A stretch of DNA of 64,000 bases from contig NZ_JPYO01000046.1 in the NCBI RefSeq assembly GCF_000757485.1, positions 363,203 to 427,202 of the forward strand, given 5' to 3'. The notes below the pieces were generated by a model, which was not told the origin of the DNA, searched no databases, and saw only the letters and a list, made by a program, of their open reading frames with translations. The stretch's first letter is position 1, and each line of letters begins with the position of its first letter. Origin of the DNA: Achromobacter sp. RTa (GTDB lineage: Bacteria > Pseudomonadota > Gammaproteobacteria > Burkholderiales > Burkholderiaceae_B). Positions 8,419-16,454 of the stretch are shown here, in pieces. The translations under genes and the position numbers were made by a program.

Positions 8419-9344
8419 CAGACTTTTTCCACCTCAGGTTTGCCCAACAGCCCGGTGGGACGGAACAGCAGGATCAGGATCAGCAGCGAGAACGCCACGA
8501 TGTCCTTGTACTGCGAGGAGATGTAGGCGGCCGCGAAGGTTTCGGCCAGGCCCAGCAGCACGCCGCCGAGCATGGCGCCCGGGATGCTGCCGATGCCGCC
8601 AAGCACCGCCGCCGTGAACGCCTTGATGCCGGCCAGGAAGCCGATGAAGGGATTGAGCTTGCCGATGGTGATGGCGATCAGCACGCCCCCCACCGCCGCC
8701 AGGATCGCGCCCATCACGAACGTGAACGAGATCACGCGGTTGGTATCGATGCCCAGCAGGTTCGCCATGTGCATGTCCTGCGAGCAGGCGCGCGAGGCGC
8801 GGCCCATGCGGGAATACTTGATGAAGAGCGTAAGCGCGATCATCAGCGCCACCGTGACCACGATGATCATGATGCGCGAATACGGCACGGTCACTTCGAA
8901 ATCGGATCCCATATGGAACTGCCAGGCGCCCGATACCAGCGAAGGCACGGCCATGTCGCGCGCGCCCTGGCCCAGGGCCACCCAGTTCTGCAGGAAGATC
9001 GACATCCCGATGGCCGAGATCAGCGCCACCAGGCGCGGACTGCCCCGGACCGGGCGGTAGGCGACGCGCTCGACGGAAAAACCGTAGATGCCGGTGACCA
9101 CGATGGCCACGACCAGCATCGCCGCGATGACGAACGGGATCGGCAGCCCGCTATTGGTGCCGATGGCGGTCAGGGTGACCAGGCCGACATAGGCGCCGAT
9201 CATATAGATTTCGCCGTGGGCGAAGTTGATCATACCGATGATGCCGTAGACCATTGTGTAGCCAATGGCGATCAACGCGTAGATCGCGCCCAGAGACAAT
9301 CCGTTGAAGAATTGCTGGGTAAGTTGGGGTATGAGGTCGGACAT
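8418..9344 (-). CDS. livH: Branched-chain amino acid ABC transporter permease LivH
   Basis: 308 residues from the ATG at 9344, with a purine-rich GAGAAAT stretch upstream. Typical LivH sequence: FFNGLSLGAIYALIAIGYTM, VYGIIGMINFAHGEIYMIGA, the cytoplasmic loop SRMGRASRACSQDMHMANLL and GIDTNRVISFTF, and LLILILLFRPTGLLGKP at the C-terminus. It is the second gene of the operon, separated from the binding-protein gene by about 190 bases that contain strong hairpins, which may lower permease expression relative to the abundant binding protein. Confidence 0.95.
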   Translation of the reverse strand: MSDLIPQLTQQFFNGLSLGAIYALIAIGYTMVYGIIGMINFAHGEIYMIGAYVGLVTLTAIGTNSGLPIPFVIAAMLVVAIVVTGIYGFSVERVAYRPVRGSPRLVALISAIGMSIFLQNWVALGQGARDMAVPSLVSGAWQFHMGSDFEVTVPYSRIMIIVVTVALMIALTLFIKYSRMGRASRACSQDMHMANLLGIDTNRVISFTFVMGAILAAVGGVLIAITIGKLNPFIGFLAGIKAFTAAVLGGIGSIPGAMLGGVLLGLAETFAAAYISSQYKDIVAFSLLILILLFRPTGLLGKPEVEKV

Positions 9345-9365
9345 TATTTCTCTTGCTCCAAATAG

Positions 9366-9398
9366 TTCCGGCTCCGGTAGAGAGACCCGGAGCCGGAA
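9366..9398. other. Intercistronic hairpin between the liv binding protein and livH
   Basis: A perfect 12-bp inverted repeat (TTCCGGCTCCGG at 9366-9377 with CCGGAGCCGGAA at 9387-9398, loop of nine). No T run follows on the minus strand, so it looks like an mRNA-stabilising or partially attenuating hairpin rather than a full terminator. A second, looser pair (GGGCCTGTC at 9418-9426 and GACAGGCCC at 9493-9501) encloses the rest of this intergenic region. Confidence 0.7.
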
Positions 9399-9535
9399 AC
9401 CTGGGCGTATTTTATAAGGGCCTGTCACCGGCTCCTGCCGGCCGCACAGCGCTTTTGGCGCATCGCTACGCGGATTACGGCAGAACGAGGACGACAGGCC
9501 CTACACGCCGGCGAGCCGCCGGCGGGATCGCGAGT

Positions 9536-10651
9536 TTACAGCTGGGTCTTCTTGCCGTTCTTATCCCACTTGTAGACCGCGAATTCGAAGTTCTTCAGAT
9601 CGCCCTTGGCGTCGTACTCGACCGGGCCGATGCCGGTGGAGAACTTCGTCTTGTGCATGTAGTCGGCCACCTTGGCGGGGTCCTCGCCCACCGCGTTGAT
9701 GCTGTCCGCCAGGATCTGCACGGCGGCGTACGCCGGCATCTGGAAGGCGCCGTCCGGATCGCGCTTGGCGTCCTTGAAGGCCTTCACGATGCCTTCGTTG
9801 CCGGGCAGCTTGGTGAAATCGGCGGGCAGCGTGACCAGCAGCCCTTCGATGGCCGGGCCGGCGATCGCCACCAGGTCCTGGTTGGCGGTGCCTTCCGGAC
9901 CCATGAACTGGACCTTCAGGCCCTGCTCGCGCGATTGGCGCAGCAGCAGGCCGAGCTCGGGGTGGTAGCCGCCGAAATAGACCAGATCCACGCCGGCCGA
10001 CTTCAGCTTGGTGATGATGGCCGAGTAGTCGCTGTCGCCGACGTTGATGCCTTCGAACATCGCGACGTTCACGCCGTCCTTGGTCAGCGTGTCCTTGACC
10101 TGGGTGGCCACGCCCGAACCGTAGGTCTGCTTGTCATGCAGCACGGCGACCTTCTTGGGCTTCAGCGTCTTGGCGATGTAGTTGGCGGCGTACGGGCCCT
10201 GCTGATCGTCGCGGCCGATGGTGCGGAAGAAGAAGTGCGGCTTGATCGTGTCGGTGACCAGCGGCGACGTGGCGCCCGGAGTGATGCCGACGATGCCCTC
10301 TTCCTCGTAGACCTTGACAGCGGCCACGGTGACGCCGGAGCAGGCATGGGCCACGGCGAACTTGGCGCCGGAGTTGACCACGCGGTTGGCGGCGGGCACG
10401 GCCTGCTTGGGTTCGCAACCGTCGTCGATGAGGATGGGCTCGAGCTTCTTGCCCTTGACGCCGCCCTTCGCGTTGATGGTTTCGATGGCGGTCAGCGCGC
10501 CGGCCTGGATCTGGTCGCCGTACTGCGTATTGGGACCCGTCATGGGCTGGGGAATGCCGATTTTGATCGTGTCGGCTGCGTGCACGGCGCCGGCCAGGGC
10601 AAGCGCCCCAAGCGCGACGGCTACCGGGGTAAGACGATGCAGAAACTTCAT
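9536..10651 (-). CDS. Branched-chain amino acid ABC transporter substrate-binding protein (LivJ/LivK type)
   Basis: 371 residues with signal peptide MKFLHRLTPVAVALGALALA then GAVHA before ADTIKIGIPQPMTGPNTQYG. The type I periplasmic binding fold is shown by AIETINAKGGVKGKKLEPIL, DDGCEPKQAVPAANRVV, VAHACSGVTVAA and FRTIGRDDQQGPYAANYI, with FGGYHPELGLLLRQ in the second lobe. The protein captures Leu/Ile/Val-type amino acids in the periplasm and delivers them to LivHM. GGAG lies upstream of the ATG. It is the promoter-proximal gene of the operon and is closely related to a second, stand-alone copy at 19715-20842. The exact ligand cannot be told. Confidence 0.93.
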   Translation of the reverse strand: MKFLHRLTPVAVALGALALAGAVHAADTIKIGIPQPMTGPNTQYGDQIQAGALTAIETINAKGGVKGKKLEPILIDDGCEPKQAVPAANRVVNSGAKFAVAHACSGVTVAAVKVYEEEGIVGITPGATSPLVTDTIKPHFFFRTIGRDDQQGPYAANYIAKTLKPKKVAVLHDKQTYGSGVATQVKDTLTKDGVNVAMFEGINVGDSDYSAIITKLKSAGVDLVYFGGYHPELGLLLRQSREQGLKVQFMGPEGTANQDLVAIAGPAIEGLLVTLPADFTKLPGNEGIVKAFKDAKRDPDGAFQMPAYAAVQILADSINAVGEDPAKVADYMHKTKFSTGIGPVEYDAKGDLKNFEFAVYKWDKNGKKTQL

Positions 10652-11046
10652 GCGGAGTTCTCCAGCGAGGTTTTGAGCGGCTCTGTTCGACGCGGCTTAT
10701 CGGGTGGGTGCCCCGTAATCCGTATCGCCCGTCGCCGGCTTCTTGGGCAAAAATACGGTGTGGGCGGTATTCTGGAAGCAAGGCGCCATACTGTCACTGC
10801 GTGTAATCCCCAATATTTTGAAGACCGCCTTTAATCGTGACGGATTGCGCCCGCAAGCCCGTGAAATCACTGGAGAATTCGCAAGTAAACCTTAAATCCA
10901 CACTGGCGCGCCGCAAGGACTTGTGCTTGGAGTTTTATATATGCGGCGGTTAATACACTGTTTAAATACGCATTTAAATACAGTGCTTACGCGGGACTTA
11001 CGGATAATGATTAATCGCGCGAACTGCGAGTGTCCGGCACCTGTCA

Positions 11047-11346
11047 GTGTCTGACACCCCTACGAGACGCCGCTCCATGCGGAAGCGCTGCCTCCCGGGT
11101 GTCAGACACAGGCACTGGTAAGTGTCTGACACCCGTACGAGATGCCGCCCCATGCGGAAGCGCTGCCTCCCGGGTGTCAGACACAGGCACTGGTAGGTGT
11201 CTGACACCCCTACGAGACGCCGCTCCACGCTGAAGCGCTGCCGCCCGGGTGTCAGACACAGGCCCTGGTAAGTGTCTGACCCCCCTACGAGACGCCGCTC
11301 CATGCTGAAGCGCTGCCTCCCGGGTGTCAGACACAAAAGCTCGTTG
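11047..11346. repeat. 75-bp tandem repeat array, each unit an inverted repeat
   Basis: Four units start at 11047, 11122, 11197 and 11272, exactly 75 bases apart. Each opens with GTGTCTGACACCC (or a one-base variant), runs through TACGAGACGCCGCTCCATG-like sequence and closes with the reverse complement GGGTGTCAGACAC, then a short linker. Each unit could therefore fold into a hairpin with a 13-bp stem. A further, diverged unit follows at 11370-11430. The units share a few substitutions, so the array is old enough to have drifted. The same core occurs again at 63943-63959. Confidence 0.93.
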
Positions 11347-11421
11347 GTGTCAGGCGCTGAAGCCGGTGTGTGTCTGACACCCGGATACGCCCTCGCCATT
11401 CCTCGGGCGTCTCGTACGGGT

Positions 11422-11533
11422 GTCAGACACTGGACCATCCCATACGGGCGTCAGACACTAGGCCATCCCATATCGGTGTCAGACACTAAACCATCCCATA
11501 CAAATGCCAGACACTGGCCCATCCCATCCGGGC
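11422..11533. repeat. 28-bp tandem repeat array
   Basis: Four consecutive 28-base units (11422, 11450, 11478, 11506), each beginning GTCAGACAC or GCCAGACAC and continuing with a variable two bases, CCATCCCATAC-like sequence and a GGG-type end. The units reuse half of the palindrome of the adjacent 75-bp array, so this array probably grew by slippage from it. It ends 20 bases from the stop codon of the yhhQ-like gene. Confidence 0.9.
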
Positions 11534-11553
11534 GCCAGTCCCTCGCCCTCTGC

Positions 11554-12105
11554 TCAAACGCTGGCCGGCTTGGCCAGGTTCCACATCAGCGCGCGGAACG
11601 GCGCCAGCATGCTTACGTTGACGGCCAGCTTGATCGCCAGGTCGCCCATCATCCAGGTCACCCAGGGCGCGCCCGTGGCGGCGAAGGCCACGCTGAAGAA
11701 CACAGCCGTGTCGAGCACCGCGCCCAGCGTGCCGGACACCAGCGGCGCGCGCCACCAGCGCTGGTCGCGCAGGCGGTCGAACACCTGGATATCCACCAGC
11801 TGCGCGCAGATATAGGCCAGGCCGGAGGCCAATGCGATGCGGGGCGAAGCCACCCACACCGATACCGCCAGGGCCGCAGCGAAGCCGAACCACGCCACGC
11901 GGCGGGCGGCGGCCGGCCCGAAACGGCGATTCAGCAGATCCGTTACCAGGAAAGCGACCGGATACGACAAGCCGCCCCAGGTCAGCCAATCGTTCAGCGG
12001 CACCTGGACCAGGATATTGGAACCCACCACCACCAGGAGCATGCACAGCACGGCGATGCCGAACTGCGCGCGGCTCATGGGCTGATAGCGTCTTGCCGCC
12101 ATCAT
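11554..12105 (-). CDS. yhhQ: YhhQ-family queuosine precursor transporter (VUT family)
   Basis: 183 residues with about five to six hydrophobic segments. Sequence typical of the COG1738/YhhQ family: GSNILVQVPL, LSYPVAFLVTDLLNRRFG, ALASGLAYICAQLVDIQVFD, and SGTLGAVLDTAVFFSVAFAA. E. coli YhhQ imports the queuosine precursors preQ0 and preQ1 across the inner membrane. Its ATG overlaps the proC stop as ATGA, so it is coupled to proC. The start could also be the Met at residue 10 (MSRAQFG). The stop lies just beside the repeat arrays. Confidence 0.85.
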   Translation of the reverse strand: MMAARRYQPMSRAQFGIAVLCMLLVVVGSNILVQVPLNDWLTWGGLSYPVAFLVTDLLNRRFGPAAARRVAWFGFAAALAVSVWVASPRIALASGLAYICAQLVDIQVFDRLRDQRWWRAPLVSGTLGAVLDTAVFFSVAFAATGAPWVTWMMGDLAIKLAVNVSMLAPFRALMWNLAKPASV

Positions 12106-12935
12106 TTGCCGAACTCCTCCGCCAGCTCGCGCGAACGCCGCGCGGCGGCGGCCATGGCCTCCTCCACGATGCCGGCAAAGCCTGCCGCGCCGAACGAGTC
12201 CAGCGCGGCGGCGGTCGTGCCGCCCTTGGACGTGACCCGTTCACGCAAGGTGGAAAGCGGCTCGGAGGACTCGGCCGCCAGCCGCGTGGCGCCGGCCAGC
12301 GTGCCCAAGGCCAATTGCTTGGCCTGCTCGGCCGTCAGGCCGACCTTCCGGCCGCCGGCGACCAGCGCCTCGAGGAACAGAAAGACGTAAGCGGGGCCGC
12401 TGCCCGACAGGGCCGTAACGCCGTCCAGCGCGGCGTCCCCGTCCACCCAGACCACGCTGCCCACGCTGGAGAGCAGCTTGGCGGCAAGCTCGCGGTCGGC
12501 CTCGCCCACACCGTCCAGCGCCGCCAGGCCCGTCATGCCCGCGCCCACGAGGGCCGGCGTGTTGGGCATGCAGCGCACCAGGCGGTTGAAAGGCGCCTCG
12601 GGCGTGCCCAGCCACGAGGCCAGCGTATCGGCCCGGATACCCGCCGCCACGCTTACCACCAATGTGTCTTCCCGCAACCACTGACGCGTGGAAGCCACAA
12701 CGTCTTTCATGTTCTGTGGCTTCACAGCGAAAACCCATACCCGGCACCGCGCCAGGGCCTCATCCGGGGCCGTGGCGGTGGTCATGCCGCGGGCCTGCCA
12801 GGCGGCGTGCGCATCCTGGTTAATGTCAATGACATGAATGTTGCCGGCGGCGCATACTTTGCCCGCCAGGCCCGATGCCAGGGCGGCCGCCATATTGCCG
12901 CCACCAATGAACGCAATCGAAAGTTCGTTTTTCAT
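12102..12935 (-). CDS. proC: Pyrroline-5-carboxylate reductase
   Basis: 277 residues, full length. The NAD(P)-binding Rossmann motif is IAFIGGGNMAAALASGL, followed by VFAVKPQNMKDVV, RCMPNTPALVGAGMTGL, and the C-terminal family signature TALSGSGPAYVFLFLEAL with KGGTTAAALDSFGAAGF. It reduces pyrroline-5-carboxylate to proline, the last step of proline synthesis, in the cytoplasm. It is divergent from ugpB across about 190 bases that should hold promoters for both, and is co-translated with the yhhQ-like gene downstream. Confidence 0.96.
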   Translation of the reverse strand: MKNELSIAFIGGGNMAAALASGLAGKVCAAGNIHVIDINQDAHAAWQARGMTTATAPDEALARCRVWVFAVKPQNMKDVVASTRQWLREDTLVVSVAAGIRADTLASWLGTPEAPFNRLVRCMPNTPALVGAGMTGLAALDGVGEADRELAAKLLSSVGSVVWVDGDAALDGVTALSGSGPAYVFLFLEALVAGGRKVGLTAEQAKQLALGTLAGATRLAAESSEPLSTLRERVTSKGGTTAAALDSFGAAGFAGIVEEAMAAAARRSRELAEEFGK

Positions 12936-13035
12936 AGCCAGCGATTGTAAACGGTAGTCCCCGTAGGGAGAAAAAGGAAAAATGTTCGTTCGCGCCTGAA
13001 ACGCGCAATTTGACAGGCGTTTAGACTGATGTGAA

Positions 13036-13063
13036 AGTCACGGTTTTGTCACAAACAATTCAT
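13036..13063 (+). promoter_or_regulatory. Candidate Pho box upstream of ugpB
   Basis: Three half-site-like tracts, GTCA (13037), GTCA (13048) and TTCA (13059), recur every 11 bases: AGTCAC, TGTCAC and ATTCAT. PhoB boxes are direct repeats of TGTCA with this spacing, and ugp is a PhoB target in E. coli. The site is about 70 bases before the ugpB start, a suitable place for an activator. The match is imperfect in the outer repeats. Confidence 0.5.
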
Positions 13064-13129
13064 AAGGTGTCGTGTTTTCCGCGCCCGGACACCCCGGCTG
13101 CAACACGCCCAACCTGGAGGAACCTCACT

Positions 13130-14443
13130 ATGCGATCCCACCGTATTGCCTTAACTTTTGCCGCCATCATGGCGGCTTTCGCAGGCGCCTCCGCGCATGC
13201 CGCCACCGAGATCCAGTTCTGGCATTCGATGGAAGGCGCCCTGGGCGACCGCGTGAACGGCCTGGTCGACGAGTTCAACAAGAAAAACCCCGACTATCAG
13301 GTCAAGGCAGTTTACAAGGGCAACTACGGTGAATCCATGAACGCCGGCATCGCCGCGTTCCGCGCCGGCAACGCGCCCGACATCCTGCAGGTCTTCGAAG
13401 TGGGCACGGCCACCATGATGTACGCCAAGGGCGCCATCAAGCCGGTGCAGCAGATGTCCGAAGAAGTCGGCAATCCCATCGATCCGAAGGAATTCATCGG
13501 CGCCGTGGCCGGCTACTACTCCTCGGCCGACGGCAAGCTGGTGTCGATGCCGTTCAACAGCTCGACCGTGGTGTTCTACTACAACAAGGACGCCTTCAAG
13601 AAGGCCGGCCTGGACGCCGACAATCCTCCCAAGACCTGGGAAGAGCTGGCCGCCGCCGGCCAGAAGCTGAAGGCCGCCGGCCAGGAATGCGGCTACACCA
13701 CGTCGTGGCCGTCGTGGGTCCAGCTGGAAACGTTCTCGGCCTGGCATAACGTGCCGTACGCCACCAAGGACAACGGTTTCGGCGGCCTGGACGCGCGCAT
13801 CGCCATCAACACCCCGCTGCACGTGCGCCACCTGGACAACCTGGCCAAGCTGGCCAAGGACGGCATCTTCATGTACGGCGGGCGCGGCGACGAGCCGAAC
13901 TCGCTGTTCATCAGCGGCAAGTGCGCGATGATCACCGGCTCGTCCGGCCTGCGCGCCAACATCGCCAAGAACGCCAAGTTCGAATTCGGCACCTCGACCC
14001 TGCCCTACTATGCCGACGTCAAGGGCGCCCCGCAGAACACCATCATCGGCGGCGCCTCGCTGTGGGTCTTCGCCAACAAGAAGCCGGAAACCTACAAGGG
14101 CGTGACCGCGTTCTTCAAGTTCCTGGCCAGCCCGGAAATCGCCGCCCGCTGGCATCAGCAGACCGGCTACGTGCCCGTCACCAAGGCCGCCTACGAGCTG
14201 ACCAAGAAGGACGGCTTCTACGACAAGAACCCGGGCACCGAAGTCGGCGTCAAGCAATTGAACGTCGAGACCACCGCGCAATCCCGCGGCTTGCGCCTGG
14301 GCTTCCTGCCGCAGATCCGCGAAATCGAAGACGCTGAAATCGAACGCATCGTGTCCGGCAAGGTCGCCGCGAAGGACGGCGCCGAGAACATCGTCAAGCG
14401 CGGCAACGAGCTGCTGGAAAAATTCGAGAAAAGTGTAAAGTAA
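13130..14443 (+). CDS. ugpB: sn-Glycerol-3-phosphate ABC transporter substrate-binding protein UgpB
   Basis: 437 residues from the ATG at 13130, preceded by GGAGG. Signal peptide MRSHRIALTFAAIMAAFAGA then SAHA before ATEIQFWHSMEGALGDRVNG. Characteristic UgpB sequence includes YKGNYGESMNAGIAAFRAG, APDILQVFEVGTATMMYAKG, MPFNSSTVVFYYNKDAF and WHQQTGYVPVTKAAYEL. The protein binds glycerol-3-phosphate or glycerophosphodiesters in the periplasm and feeds UgpAEC. A longer frame from 13031 would lack the signal peptide at its N-terminus and overlaps the candidate Pho box, so it is rejected. First gene of ugpBAEC. Confidence 0.95.
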   Translation: MRSHRIALTFAAIMAAFAGASAHAATEIQFWHSMEGALGDRVNGLVDEFNKKNPDYQVKAVYKGNYGESMNAGIAAFRAGNAPDILQVFEVGTATMMYAKGAIKPVQQMSEEVGNPIDPKEFIGAVAGYYSSADGKLVSMPFNSSTVVFYYNKDAFKKAGLDADNPPKTWEELAAAGQKLKAAGQECGYTTSWPSWVQLETFSAWHNVPYATKDNGFGGLDARIAINTPLHVRHLDNLAKLAKDGIFMYGGRGDEPNSLFISGKCAMITGSSGLRANIAKNAKFEFGTSTLPYYADVKGAPQNTIIGGASLWVFANKKPETYKGVTAFFKFLASPEIAARWHQQTGYVPVTKAAYELTKKDGFYDKNPGTEVGVKQLNVETTAQSRGLRLGFLPQIREIEDAEIERIVSGKVAAKDGAENIVKRGNELLEKFEKSVK

Positions 14444-14465
14444 CGCCCTTCCCATAACGCTGAAG

Positions 14466-14559
14466 AGTCCTTGTCAATCGGCATTTTCCATGCTGCGACA
14501 AGGACTTGGCATGTTCGGCGCAAGGCTTAAGGCCCTGGTTTTTTTGGGGCTTTAAGCCT
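14466..14559 (+). other. Two intercistronic hairpins between ugpB and ugpA
   Basis: Stem 1 pairs AGTCCTTGTC (14466-14475) with GACAAGGACT (14497-14506). Stem 2 pairs AGGCTTAAGGCCC (from 14523) with GGGGCTTTAAGCCT (to 14559), with a run of seven T residues in the loop. Neither is followed by a terminal T run. They fit the common arrangement in which the binding-protein transcript is stabilised and downstream permease expression reduced. Confidence 0.65.
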
Positions 14560-14632
14560 ATCGTATTTTGCGAATGCGGTTTCAGGCGGCGGTGATTCCA
14601 ACCGCCGCTTTTCTGTACCTTGGGTTCCCCCT

Positions 14633-15514
14633 ATGGAAAAACGCGTTGTATTCGGGCACAAGACCTTGCCCTATCTGCTGCTCCTGCCGCAGATCATCAT
14701 TACCGTGGTCTTCTTCTTCCTGCCCGCCGGACAAGCCATGTGGCAGTCCATGCGCCTGGAAGACGCCTTCGGCCTGTCCTCCGAGTTCGTCGGGCTGGAC
14801 AACTTCATCGACCTGTTCTCGCAACAGGCCTACCTGGATTCCTTCCGCGTCACTGCCGTCTTCTCCGTCCTGGTGGCGGTCGTCGGCCTGGGCGTGTCCC
14901 TGCTGCTGGCCGTCATGGCCGACCGCGTCATCCGCGGCGCCGGGCTCTACAAGACGCTTTTGATCTGGCCCTACGCCGTGGCGCCCGCCGTCGTCGGCGT
15001 GCTGTGGCTGTTCCTGTTCTCGCCCTCGGTCGGCATCCTGGCCGTGGCCCTGCGCCATGCCGGCGTCGACTGGAACCCGCGCCTGGACGGCAACCAGGCC
15101 ATGCTGCTGGTGCTGATCGCCGCGGTATGGAAGCAGATCTCGTACAACTTCCTCTTCTTCCTGGCCGGCCTCCAGTCCATCCCGCGCTCGCTCATCGAAG
15201 CCGCCGCGATCGACGGCGCCAGCCCCTCGCGCCGGTTCTGGAGCATCGTCTTCCCGCTGCTCTCGCCCACCACGTTCTTCCTGCTGGTGGTCAACATCAT
15301 CTATGCCTTCTTCGATACCTTCGCCGTCGTGGACACGACGACGCAGGGCGGTCCCGGCACCGCAACCTCGATCCTGGTCTACAAGGTGTACAGCGACGGC
15401 TTCCGCGGCCTGGATCTCGGTTCGTCCGCGGCCCAGTCGGTGGTGCTTATGTTCATTGTGATTGCCCTGACGGTCGTGCAGTTCCGCTACGTCGACCGCA
15501 AAGTGCAGTATTGA
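14633..15514 (+). CDS. ugpA: sn-Glycerol-3-phosphate ABC transporter permease UgpA
   Basis: 293 residues with six predicted membrane helices. Typical UgpA strings: PYLLLLPQIIITVVFFFLPA, the EAA loop SLIEAAAIDGASPSRRFWSI with VFPLLSP, and DTFAVVDTTTQGGPGTATSI. It forms the inner-membrane channel with UgpE. The ATG at 14633 lies 189 bases after ugpB, past the two hairpins. A neighbouring longer reading frame beginning at 14620 is out of frame with these motifs and is a shadow. Confidence 0.95.
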   Translation: MEKRVVFGHKTLPYLLLLPQIIITVVFFFLPAGQAMWQSMRLEDAFGLSSEFVGLDNFIDLFSQQAYLDSFRVTAVFSVLVAVVGLGVSLLLAVMADRVIRGAGLYKTLLIWPYAVAPAVVGVLWLFLFSPSVGILAVALRHAGVDWNPRLDGNQAMLLVLIAAVWKQISYNFLFFLAGLQSIPRSLIEAAAIDGASPSRRFWSIVFPLLSPTTFFLLVVNIIYAFFDTFAVVDTTTQGGPGTATSILVYKVYSDGFRGLDLGSSAAQSVVLMFIVIALTVVQFRYVDRKVQY

Positions 15515-15535
15515 TTTTGTCCGAGGCTACAAACA

Positions 15536-16387
15536 ATGGTTGAACGCCGTCCCTGGCTGGATATTCTGGCCCACTTCATCCTGCTCTGCGGCGTGGCGAT
15601 GGTGGCATTTCCGCTCTACGTCACTTTCGTCGCGTCCACCCAGACCGCGCAGGAAGTGGCGTCAGCGCCCATGTCGCTCATTCCCGGCAAGCATTTCGTC
15701 GACAACTACATGCAGGCGCTGTTCGGCGGCTCGTCCGGCGGCTCTTCGGGCGCTCCCGTGGGCCGCATGATGTACGTCAGCCTGATCATGGCGCTGGCGA
15801 TCTCCATCGGCAAGATCGCCATCTCGCTGCTCTCGGCCTTCGCGGTGGTGTATTTCCGCTTCCCGGGCCGCATGTTCTTCTTCTGGATGATCTTCGTCAC
15901 GCTGATGCTGCCCGTCGAAGTGCGTATCGCGCCCACCTACAAGGTGGTGGCCGACCTGGGCCTGCTCAACAGTTACGCCGGCCTGACCCTGCCGCTGATC
16001 GCCTCGGCCACGGCCACCTTCCTGTTCCGGCAGTTCTTCCTGACCGTGCCGGACGAACTGATCGAAGCCGCGCGCATCGACGGGGCCGGCCCCCTGCGCT
16101 TCTTCCGCGACGTGCTGCTGCCGCTGTCCAAGACCAGCATCGCGGCCCTGTTCGTGATCCAGTTCATCTACGGCTGGAACCAGTATCTCTGGCCGCTGCT
16201 GATCACCACGCAGGAAGACATGTATCCCGTCGTCATCGGCATCAAGCGGATGATCAGCGGCGGCGACAGCGTGACCGAATGGAACATCACCATGGCTACC
16301 GCCATGCTGGCCATGATTCCGCCGGCGCTGGTCGTCATCCTGATGCAGAAATGGTTCGTCAAGGGTCTGGTCGACACTGAGAAATGA
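15536..16387 (+). CDS. ugpE: sn-Glycerol-3-phosphate ABC transporter permease UgpE
   Basis: 283 residues, six membrane helices. N-terminus ILAHFILLCGVAMVAFPLYV, the segment VASTQTAQEVASAPMSLIPG, then EAA loop ELIEAARIDGAGPLRFFRDV with LLPLSKTS and YGWNQYLWPLLIT are characteristic of UgpE. A Gly/Ser-rich insert (GGSSGGSSGAPVG) lies in the first periplasmic loop. It starts 21 bases after ugpA and pairs with it in the membrane. Confidence 0.95.
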   Translation: MVERRPWLDILAHFILLCGVAMVAFPLYVTFVASTQTAQEVASAPMSLIPGKHFVDNYMQALFGGSSGGSSGAPVGRMMYVSLIMALAISIGKIAISLLSAFAVVYFRFPGRMFFFWMIFVTLMLPVEVRIAPTYKVVADLGLLNSYAGLTLPLIASATATFLFRQFFLTVPDELIEAARIDGAGPLRFFRDVLLPLSKTSIAALFVIQFIYGWNQYLWPLLITTQEDMYPVVIGIKRMISGGDSVTEWNITMATAMLAMIPPALVVILMQKWFVKGLVDTEK

Positions 16388-16454
16388 CGCCCACCCACGC
16401 TGCGCCTTAGCGCTGGCCGCCTCCCCCGAACACGACTCCGAACACGAATAACAC

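Larger units (their letters stand above)
10652..11553. other. Gene-free region: liv promoter side and repeat arrays
   Basis: About 900 bases without a supportable gene. The part next to the binding-protein gene (10652-11040) should hold the liv promoter. It is AT-rich near 10930-11000 and includes a TTAAATACGCATTTAAATAC stretch, a good candidate regulator or promoter site that I cannot assign. From 11047 to 11533 it consists of the two tandem repeat arrays listed separately. Open frames crossing the arrays translate the repeat itself and are not genes. Confidence 0.6.

Noticed and set aside
11047..11346. Possible CRISPR array
   Set aside because: The units are 75-bp near-identical throughout, with no unique spacers and no cas genes nearby.
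10998..11438. Open frame of 146 codons on the minus strand across the 75-bp array
   Set aside because: It simply translates the tandem repeat (recurring CLTPGRQRF units); no start signal, no family, and other frames are open for the same reason.
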